A DNA stretch of 10,280 nt from positions 1 to 10,280 of the forward strand of contig CAZFYZ010000123.1 of NCBI GenBank assembly GCA_964523735.1, given 5' to 3'. Below the pieces are notes generated by a model. It did not search any database. It had not been told where the DNA came from and worked only from the letters and a program-made list of their open reading frames with translations. The first letter of the stretch is position 1, and each line of letters starts with the position of its first letter. The position numbers and the translations under genes are program-made. Of the stretch, positions 1 to 4,966 are shown piece by piece. This DNA comes from CAZFYZ01 sp964523735. Its GTDB lineage: Bacteria; Armatimonadota; UBA5829.

Positions 1-65
1 CTGCTTTTCTGCAGGGGCCGCAACAAACGCCGAAAAGCAGATTTCTCATTGCATTCGAAATGACA
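1..65 (-). repeat. Interspersed palindromic repeat, copy 1 (left edge cut by window)
   Basis: Read on the minus strand, this begins GTCATTTCGAATGCAATGAG (54-64 and onward), continues AAATCTGCTTTTCGGC, and ends in a hairpin whose arms are CTGCTTTTC (1-9) and GAAAAGCAG (32-40). The same head and hairpin layout is present at 10173-10242 in the opposite orientation, and the head alone at 691-723. The outer end of the hairpin probably continues left of the window. It is non-coding. It behaves like a REP/MITE-type intergenic repeat; whether it is mobile is inference. Confidence 0.8.
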
Positions 66-85
66 GAGATAGAAGCCGTTTCCAT

Positions 86-120
86 GGGCGGACGCTCTCG
101 AAGCATCCGCCCTTTCTTTA
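86..120 (+). terminator. Rho-independent terminator of a gene left of the window
   Basis: GGGCGGA (86-92) pairs with TCCGCCC (106-112). Inside it GCT (94-96) pairs with AGC (102-104) across one C/A mismatch, leaving a five-base loop. The stem is followed directly by TTTCTTTAT. This is a textbook intrinsic terminator on the plus strand. It implies a plus-strand gene ending before base 1 and separates it from ruvC transcription. In many bacteria yebC precedes ruvC, but nothing in this window identifies that gene. Confidence 0.8.
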
Positions 121-135
121 TGCTAGAATAGGCTC

Positions 136-261
136 ATGCGGTGTTTCGGGATTTCGGTGTTGCAGTGGGTCGGCCCTAATGACCGCGTCGGGGACATCAC
201 TTGGCATATGATCGTGCAAGACCCAAATCCCGAAACAACCTGGCGGCGCGGTTTGTGCTAG
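136..261 (+). CDS. Possible 41-residue leader ORF (uncertain)
   Basis: An open frame starts at the ATG in the first copy of the duplicated promoter/start motif and ends with TAG at 259-261, which lies inside the -10-like hexamer of the second copy. The predicted peptide begins MRCFGISVLQWVG and has no recognisable domain, signal peptide or membrane segment. Its start sits in exactly the sequence context used by ruvC, so if that context allows leaderless initiation, both ORFs would be started the same way. The ORF covers both arms of the inverted repeat, so it may simply be an open frame through a repeat. No conservation evidence is available here. Confidence 0.2.
   Translation: MRCFGISVLQWVGPNDRVGDITWHMIVQDPNPETTWRRGLC
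143..236. repeat. Imperfect 22-bp inverted repeat with a 50-base loop
   Basis: Bases 143-164 (starting GTTTCGGGATTT) are the reverse complement of 215-236 (ending AAATCCCGAAAC) at 20 of 22 positions. The outer 12 pairs are perfect, then there are two isolated mismatches. It lies wholly between the two 20-bp direct repeats and would form a long hairpin in any transcript starting from the upstream promoter copy. It has no T-tract and so is not an obvious intrinsic terminator. A small palindromic element or a cis-regulatory hairpin are both possible. Confidence 0.8.
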
Positions 262-264
262 AAT
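256..264 (+). promoter_or_regulatory. Extended -10 promoter of ruvC, probably leaderless
   Basis: TGCTAGAAT is an extended -10 element (TG-N-TAGAAT, hexamer 259-264). The ruvC ATG begins at 271, seven bases after the hexamer, which is where transcription would start. No Shine-Dalgarno sequence fits between the two. No good -35 hexamer is visible 16-18 bases upstream, as is common for extended -10 promoters. An identical copy sits at 121-129. Similar TGnTAnnAT elements precede the genes at 6913 and 10021 on the minus strand. Confidence 0.5.
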
Positions 265-270
265 AGGCTC

Positions 271-665
271 ATGCGCATTCTAGGACTCGACCCTGGCACG
301 GCTACAACAGGCTACGGCGTCGTCGATCGTGTTTCGACCAAGCCCGTGCTTGTGGACTACGGCGCAATCCGCACGAGCCCCAAAGAGTCCGCCGCCGAGC
401 GCCTCGTCGAGATCCACATCCGTCTGACCGAGCTGATCGAGAAGTATCGCCCGGATGTGATCGTGATGNNNNNNNNNNAGTCGAGTACACGCCCATGGAA
501 GTCAAACAGGCCGTTGTTGGCTATGGCGGCGCGGAGAAGAAGCAGATCCAGTACATGGTCCAGCGCATCCTCGATCTCAAAGAGATCCCCAAACCCGACG
601 ACGCCGCCGACGCCCTCGCCCTCTGCATCTGCCACGCGCATTCGGAGAAGATCCGCTCGCTGTAG
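271..665 (+). CDS. ruvC: Crossover junction endodeoxyribonuclease RuvC, interrupted by assembly gap
   Basis: RuvC resolves Holliday junctions in homologous recombination, acting with the RuvAB helicase in the cytoplasm. The first 66 residues open with MRILGLDPGTATTGYG, giving the first catalytic Asp at residue 7 in the conserved LDPG motif. They stop at VIVM, just before the position of the second catalytic acidic residue (Glu66 in E. coli). After the N run, 61 codons in a different frame (480-662) read EYTPMEVKQAVVGYG, then IQYMVQRILDL and IPKPDDAADALALCICHAH, carrying the last two catalytic Asp residues, and stop at TAG 663-665. Against the usual length of about 165-175 residues, roughly 30-40 residues are missing. 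The frame break comes from the arbitrary gap length; there is no sign of a real mutation. The gene appears leaderless and converges on the minus-strand gene ending at 794. No ruvA or ruvB is seen in the window. Confidence 0.93.
469..478. other. Assembly gap (10 N)
   Basis: Ten unknown bases lie inside ruvC, exactly at a codon boundary after codon 66. To rejoin the frame that resumes at 480, the true gap must be 2 modulo 3 bases long. Comparison with the RuvC family suggests it is about 100 bases. Ten is therefore a placeholder length. Confidence 0.95.
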
Positions 666-690
666 GCAAGGACCTCAGGTCTGCGGGCAT

Positions 691-723
691 TGTCATTTCG
701 AACGCAGTGAGAAATCTGATTTC
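691..723 (+). repeat. Interspersed repeat, copy 2 (head only)
   Basis: TGTCATTTCGAACGCAGTGA (691-710), followed by GAAATCTGATTTC, matches the head of the repeats at 1-65 and 10173-10242. After AAATCTG the sequence diverges, and the distal hairpin arm is absent, so this copy is truncated or decayed. It lies between the convergent ends of ruvC and the metallophosphoesterase gene. Read in one frame it yields the peptide HFERSEKS, a false protein sequence that such repeats produce in automatic gene calls. Confidence 0.8.
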
Positions 724-761
724 CCGATCGTCCTGCACGTCGCGTGCTGGACGGGCGTCCC

Positions 762-779
762 GGGGACATCCATGTCCCC
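762..779. repeat. Short palindrome between convergent genes
   Basis: GGGGACAT (762-769) and ATGTCCCC (772-779) are inverted copies separated by two bases. As RNA this could fold as a six-pair GC-rich stem with a six-base loop, on either strand. It sits 15 bases beyond the stop of the minus-strand gene ending at 794. No T-run follows on either side, so terminator function for the convergent pair is only a possibility. Confidence 0.5.
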
Positions 780-793
780 ACCAGCGATGCCGG

Positions 794-2896
794 TTAGCGT
801 CCGGGCAGCTGGCAGGTGACAGCCGTCAGACTCCCACCGAAGTCCGTAACATAGACCCGCCTGCCATCGCACGCAACCGATGACATCACATAGAGCTGCG
901 GGGAGGCCTGATACTGCCAGATGATCTTGCCTGAGTCAACGGCAATGGCTGAGACAAGGCCCAGCCCGCTGACGACGTACACCGTACCATCCTTCTCCAC
1001 TGGCGCGGCGGCGATGTGGCCCATCTTGCACGGAGTGGCCCAGATCGACTTACTGGAGGAATCAATCTTCTCCAGGTTGCCGTCCGTCCTGCGGAGGTAG
1101 ACGAACCTGCCGTCTTCGGAGATGCCGGCCGCGGAGATGCCCTTGCGGGTGTCGATGCGCTCGCCGGTGTCAGCGTTGAAGACGGTGAGCATGTAGTTCC
1201 GGTCAGCAACAAAGACCTTGCCATCGGCGACGACCGGCCCTGAGTCGGCTGGGCTGTAGTACCTGGCCGCTTTCTGGACACGACTTCCCTCGCCGATCCG
1301 CTTCCAGACTAGCTGCCCGTCAGCGGCATTGACGCATCTGACGTAGCCATCCCACGCGCCGTAGTAGACCCGGCCATTGTAAGCGAATGGCTTAGACTCG
1401 ATGGTGTAGGTGGCGTCCTCATTCACCCATACCTGCTGACCGTTGACCGGATCGAGCGCGTAGAGCTTGCCGTTGTTGCAGCCGAAGACGATCTTGCCAT
1501 CAGCTATCACGGGGCTCGAGTAGACCGCGTCACCTGCAGCGAACTCCCACAGCTTCTGGCCAGTGGTTGTGTAAGCGATCACCAGCCCGAGGCCGTTGGC
1601 GACTATCACCCTGCCATCGACTACGAGCGGCTGCGCCACAATCTCCGCGCCGGTATCGACCGACCACCGCTCCTTGCCATCGATCGTGTAGAGCGCACGC
1701 AGACGGCCATCATTCGCGCCAACATAGATGAAGCCGCGATGGACGGTTGGCGTGCACTTGCTTGATGCCGCGAGATAAGCGCGCCACGCGGCAGGGCCCT
1801 CAGGCAGCTGATAGACGAACTCGGTGCTGCGGGTGTAGTGCTTGCCGCCGGCTTCGAAATCGACCTGCAGGTAATGCGCTCCGGACACCAAGTCGCCCAT
1901 TTCGACTGCCGCGGTCCCTGCCCATCCGCCGTCAGATCTGGCCAGATTCAGCTCGCCATTCAAGACGCCATCGATTGTGTAGGTCGCCTTCTGCACATCT
2001 TCCTGAGTCCGAATGGTTGCTGAGACTGCAAGCGGCGATGGGGACTCGGCGCGAGCCTTAGGCTCAGTGATCTCGACCACGGGATAGGGGCACGCTAGGG
2101 GAAGCGACTTCTCGAGGATCTGCAGGCCGGACTCCGGATTCCCGCCCGCGCGGTAGGTGACACGCACCTTGCCACCGGCCACGGTGACTAGTGTCAGTCC
2201 CGGCACGGGGCCATTGGCAGAGCCGCCGGTGATCTGATCGATTCCACCGTAGGGGTGCGGCGCGAACCCATGCGAGTGGCCGGACAACATGAGCACTGTG
2301 TTGCGCTCGCGCAGGAGGTCGAGCAGCCGGTCGTTGTCGTAGCGACCCGCGAACTCACTGCCCCCCATCGGATGGTGGAAGAAGACGAAGACCGGCGTCT
2401 CGGGGCTGACCTTCTCCAGGTCCTTGCGCACGAACTCGATCTGCTCCTGGCCAATGCTCGGGCGCGGGTCCTGGATCGTGGCCGTGCAGATGCCGATGAA
2501 GTGGCAGCCGAACCGGTCGAACGAGTAGCACGGCGCAACGCCGGTATCTCGAAGTGCCTTCACCTGAGCGCGCCAGGTGTTGTCGTGATTGCCGAGCTGA
2601 TGATAGACGGGCAGCGTGCATCCGCTCAGGTAGGACAGGTACTCCTCCCACCAGCCATGGCCCCCGCCGAACTCCGTCAGATCGCCTGTCGCGATCACAA
2701 AGCTCGGCTTAGGTCCGGGCCTGTCAGCAGACACGAACTCGGGAATCCTCGCCAGCACCCCCGGGCTGGTCTTGCTCGGCGTGTGAACATCGGTCACCTG
2801 GATGAAAGCAAAGTCCTGAACGATGGCCGATGCTGATGCCGCAGCCAGGAGAAGAAGCAGAGTCGCAAAGAGGAACGAGTAACGGCGGTGCAGCAT
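794..2896 (-). CDS. Exported calcineurin-like metallophosphoesterase fused to PQQ-type beta-propeller
   Basis: The 700-residue protein starts at the ATG at 2896, preceded by GGGAGA eight bases upstream; the open frame runs further up without a ribosome site. Residues 1-24 are a signal peptide (MLHRR, a run of Leu/Ala, then ASASA). Residues 28-245 are a metallophosphoesterase domain with all metal-binding motifs: D36 and H38 (TDVH), D72 (GDLT), N103 and H104 (GNHD), H174/H175 (FFHHP), and H207 and H209 (GHSH). Residues about 271-363 look like an Ig-like beta domain. Residues about 380-697 form a BamB/PQQ-like propeller with repeated blades such as GKLYALDPVNGQQVW and GLVSAIAVDSGKIIW. It should act outside the cytoplasm on a phosphoester, with the propeller as a binding or scaffold domain. 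The substrate is unknown, and PQQ binding cannot be claimed. It lies 74 bases downstream of the GH172 gene ending at 2971, probably in the same transcript. Confidence 0.88.
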   Translation of the reverse strand: MLHRRYSFLFATLLLLLAAASASAIVQDFAFIQVTDVHTPSKTSPGVLARIPEFVSADRPGPKPSFVIATGDLTEFGGGHGWWEEYLSYLSGCTLPVYHQLGNHDNTWRAQVKALRDTGVAPCYSFDRFGCHFIGICTATIQDPRPSIGQEQIEFVRKDLEKVSPETPVFVFFHHPMGGSEFAGRYDNDRLLDLLRERNTVLMLSGHSHGFAPHPYGGIDQITGGSANGPVPGLTLVTVAGGKVRVTYRAGGNPESGLQILEKSLPLACPYPVVEITEPKARAESPSPLAVSATIRTQEDVQKATYTIDGVLNGELNLARSDGGWAGTAAVEMGDLVSGAHYLQVDFEAGGKHYTRSTEFVYQLPEGPAAWRAYLAASSKCTPTVHRGFIYVGANDGRLRALYTIDGKERWSVDTGAEIVAQPLVVDGRVIVANGLGLVIAYTTTGQKLWEFAAGDAVYSSPVIADGKIVFGCNNGKLYALDPVNGQQVWVNEDATYTIESKPFAYNGRVYYGAWDGYVRCVNAADGQLVWKRIGEGSRVQKAARYYSPADSGPVVADGKVFVADRNYMLTVFNADTGERIDTRKGISAAGISEDGRFVYLRRTDGNLEKIDSSSKSIWATPCKMGHIAAAPVEKDGTVYVVSGLGLVSAIAVDSGKIIWQYQASPQLYVMSSVACDGRRVYVTDFGGSLTAVTCQLPGR

Positions 2897-2932
2897 ACAA
2901 CAAATCTCCCGTTGGTCTGCTGGATGGAGAGG

Positions 2933-2954
2933 GGCAGGGCGCTTCGGCCCTGCC
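2933..2954. other. Intercistronic GC-rich hairpin
   Basis: GGCAGGGC (2933-2940) and GCCCTGCC (2947-2954) form a perfect eight-pair stem with a six-base loop, in the 74-base space between the GH172 gene stop (2971) and the metallophosphoesterase start (2896). No U-run follows on the minus strand. An mRNA-processing, stability or partial-attenuation element is more likely than a full terminator; this is inference. Confidence 0.55.
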
Positions 2955-2970
2955 GCCCGAACTCGCGGGG

Positions 2971-4662
2971 CTATCTCCTCGGATCCAGCCCCTTCCACGA
3001 ATGACTCCAAGGCTCAGGCGCTGTGCTCTCAACGATCAGCGTGTCGCCGTCGAGCCTGGACCTGAAGTCGTAGTTGTTCTCGTCTTTCAGGAAGCGCTTG
3101 TCGAGCATCCCCATCTCCACAAGCTGCTCGAGCGACTTCGGCATCGTGCCATAGACTAGCTTGTGCGAGTAGATGCTGCTTCCGAGCGCGAGCTTCACGA
3201 AGTGTCGCTCGTTATCGGACTTGACCTCGCGTAACGCAGCCTTAGGCAGCTTGAGCATAATCAGCTTCTCGAAGCCGACCCCGCAGCCCTTGGGGCCGCT
3301 CTTCACGCACTTGAACGTCAGCTTGTGGTCGCCGGCCTTGAGGTCGAAGACACCAACGCGCAGATCGAAGTCCGCGCCGTAGTCCTCGCCGCCGCCACCG
3401 CTGAAGTCTATCGCCTCGGCGACCGTCTCGCCATCGAACTGGATATCAAAGATGCCGTAGTCGGGGCCCTTGAACGCGTCCATCCGCACGACGTAGTTGC
3501 CGTCTTCCTTTACGACAAACGGAACTGTGATTGTGCCGCCAACAACCTGGTTCGGCCAATGGACAACCGGCGTCCCGCCGAACAGGCCGGTCGCCCTCAG
3601 CTCCGCCTTTGTCCCGCCGCTGGTCTCGATCTGCAGGAATGACTTCACCAGGTTCTGCCTGTGCCAGGGCACGTTGCGCTCGGGGTAACCGGGGATAGCG
3701 TCGAAGAGGATCTTCGGCTCGCCCTCCTGATACCAGAAAGCGACGCTCGATATGAAATCGGGCCGCTCGAGGAAGAACATCTCATGCGCCGCGTTCCCGT
3801 TGCCTTTGTGCTCAATTGCGACCTTGAGCGACTTCTCGAAGCTCACCGCGTCCAGCACGTGCCAGCGATAGCACACGCCCCAGTCGCCCGCCTGCCAGCC
3901 AGTCCACCAAGGCTGACCAAACCACATGCTCGTTCGCTCGCGGAATCCCCAGGCATCCTGGAAGTAGTCTTCGGTGCCAGTTCCCTGCAGACTCGGCACC
4001 TTCTCGCCATCGATGTAGAAGAAGTCGTCTCCCTCACCGAACCAGCCGTCCTGGGCCATCGTGATCGACATAACGGTCCCCACGAACTTGCCACGACCTT
4101 CGATCTCGGCGATCGTGTAGTCCTGGCCCATCACCGCCGGGTATTCCTGTCGATATCGAGCGTAGAAGTAGGGCGTGTTCGCCGGCAGCGGCTCGCTCAG
4201 CTCAACGTAATCCACCTGCCAGTAGAGGCCGGTCTGCATGTCGGGACTGTCGTTCGTGATCTCGATGCGGCAGGACTCCGCGAAAGGCATCCGCCAGTAG
4301 CATACCAGCGCTCCAGTCTCCGAGACCTGCACAGGATAGCTTTCGACGATCTTGGGCCTGTTGCCGCACGCGAAGAAATCCCCAAGCGGCGCTTCGACGC
4401 CAGGCACGTCCCGCCCATCATAGTAGATGCGAATGGTGAGGTAGTTCAGCGCCCCCTCCCCACCCGCGTGGCTCGTGAACCATATATGATTGATATAGCC
4501 CGGCCCCTTGAGCGTGGGGAAGTTGAACACCTCGCCCGGGTTGATGCGGGTCATATCATTGTTGCCGTCGTTCCAGTTCGGCTGTTCGTTGCTCGACACG
4601 CGCCTGCATCGCCCGACAGGCGGGGCAGCCAGCGCGGCCAGTGGATCTCCAGATGGGAACAT
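2971..4662 (-). CDS. GH172 (DUF2961) family glycoside hydrolase, no signal peptide
   Basis: This is a 563-residue protein. The start at 4662 was chosen because AAGGAGG lies six bases upstream; the longer open frame has no such site and would extend past the promoter. The DUF2961 core spans about residues 20-300: SSNEQPNWNDGNND (23-36), GPGYINHIWFT (53-63), YYDGRDVPGVEAPLGDFF (80-97), EGDDFFYIDGE (210-220) and GTGTEDYF (227-234). E210 and E231 are 21 residues apart, the spacing I recall for the two catalytic glutamates of the characterised fructofuranosidase, so the protein is probably active. Known GH172 enzymes cleave alpha-D-fructofuranosyl or D-arabinofuranosyl linkages; the substrate here is unknown. 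Residues about 378-472 look like a beta-sandwich carbohydrate-binding domain. Residues about 495-560 resemble the C-terminal part of type II secretion pseudopilins. With no signal peptide it is predicted cytoplasmic, unlike its neighbour at 4967-6913. Confidence 0.88.
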   Translation of the reverse strand: MFPSGDPLAALAAPPVGRCRRVSSNEQPNWNDGNNDMTRINPGEVFNFPTLKGPGYINHIWFTSHAGGEGALNYLTIRIYYDGRDVPGVEAPLGDFFACGNRPKIVESYPVQVSETGALVCYWRMPFAESCRIEITNDSPDMQTGLYWQVDYVELSEPLPANTPYFYARYRQEYPAVMGQDYTIAEIEGRGKFVGTVMSITMAQDGWFGEGDDFFYIDGEKVPSLQGTGTEDYFQDAWGFRERTSMWFGQPWWTGWQAGDWGVCYRWHVLDAVSFEKSLKVAIEHKGNGNAAHEMFFLERPDFISSVAFWYQEGEPKILFDAIPGYPERNVPWHRQNLVKSFLQIETSGGTKAELRATGLFGGTPVVHWPNQVVGGTITVPFVVKEDGNYVVRMDAFKGPDYGIFDIQFDGETVAEAIDFSGGGGEDYGADFDLRVGVFDLKAGDHKLTFKCVKSGPKGCGVGFEKLIMLKLPKAALREVKSDNERHFVKLALGSSIYSHKLVYGTMPKSLEQLVEMGMLDKRFLKDENNYDFRSRLDGDTLIVESTAPEPWSHSWKGLDPRR

Positions 4663-4695
4663 CAATGTCCTCCTTGCGAGTTGCTTGCGAGAGGA

Positions 4696-4724
4696 ATGGT
4701 ACCTGACGCCGTGCGGCTTGTCAA
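4696..4724 (-). promoter_or_regulatory. Sigma70-type promoter for the GH172/phosphoesterase pair
   Basis: On the minus strand TTGACA (4719-4724) is separated by exactly 17 bases from TACCAT (4696-4701). The predicted transcript starts near 4689, giving a leader of about 27 bases that contains the AAGGAGG ribosome site of the gene starting at 4662. This is the best-matching promoter in the window. It shows that this gene need not be read through from the GH172 gene upstream. Confidence 0.7.
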
Positions 4725-4966
4725 GGCAATCCAACCGCTAATCCAGCGCCTACGCACTAAGACCCAGTATACTGCGGGAACGAGGCTCAGCACTTAGCGT
4801 TCCAGGATTCCACAAGCCAGAGTTCCCTTGCAGGCGGCGATCGCAATATCCGGCAGGCCCCTGCGGGAACTTTGTCTTGTTCAGCCCTGTTAAGCCTGCT
4901 GTCAACATCGTTCCGCAACATAGCTTGGGACCGCAGATTGTTCATCCATGCGTAGGCCCTGAACCG
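4725..4966. other. Intergenic region between the two GH172 genes
   Basis: About 240 non-coding bases lie between the stop of the longer GH172 gene and the promoter of the shorter one. They contain a 10-base direct repeat CTGCGGGAAC (4772-4781 and 4861-4870) and a distant 9-base inverted pair, GCCTACGCA (4748-4756) and TGCGTAGGC (4949-4957). I see no clear intrinsic terminator, no convincing small gene and no RNA gene. An isolated TTGACA on the minus strand (4900-4905) lacks a matching -10. Confidence 0.6.

Larger units (their letters stand above)
121..275 (+). repeat. 20-bp direct repeat flanking a 115-bp segment before ruvC
   Basis: The 20-mer TGCTAGAATAGGCTCATGCG occurs identically at 121-140 and 256-275. 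Each copy holds an extended -10-like TGCTAGAAT followed six bases later by ATG. The second ATG is the ruvC start. The 115 bases between the copies carry a large inverted repeat (143-236). A 20-bp duplication around a hairpin could be a tandem duplication of the promoter, or an insertion with an unusually long target duplication. The sequence alone does not decide. Confidence 0.85.

Noticed and set aside
521..819. Open frames on either strand reading through the end of ruvC into the intergenic space
   Set aside because: They depend on the wrong frame after the N run and translate the interspersed repeat into HFERSEKS-type peptide; neither is a gene.
2255..2836. 193-codon open frame on the plus strand
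   Set aside because: It lies opposite the metallophosphoesterase domain, whose metal-binding motifs fix the minus strand as coding; the plus frame shows no domain or ribosome site.
3661..4797. 378-codon open frame on the plus strand
   Set aside because: It is antisense to the well-supported GH172 gene at 2971-4662. Its translation has no recognisable motif, and long antisense frames are expected in GC-rich genes.
4900..4905. Second TTGACA on the minus strand, upstream of the shorter GH172 gene
   Set aside because: The hexamer 17 bases on is GAACAA, a poor -10; the promoter at 4696-4724 is far better placed.
4748..4957. Nine-base inverted pair GCCTACGCA / TGCGTAGGC, about 190 bases apart
   Set aside because: It is too short and too distant to stand out from chance in GC-rich DNA; mentioned only in the intergenic entry.
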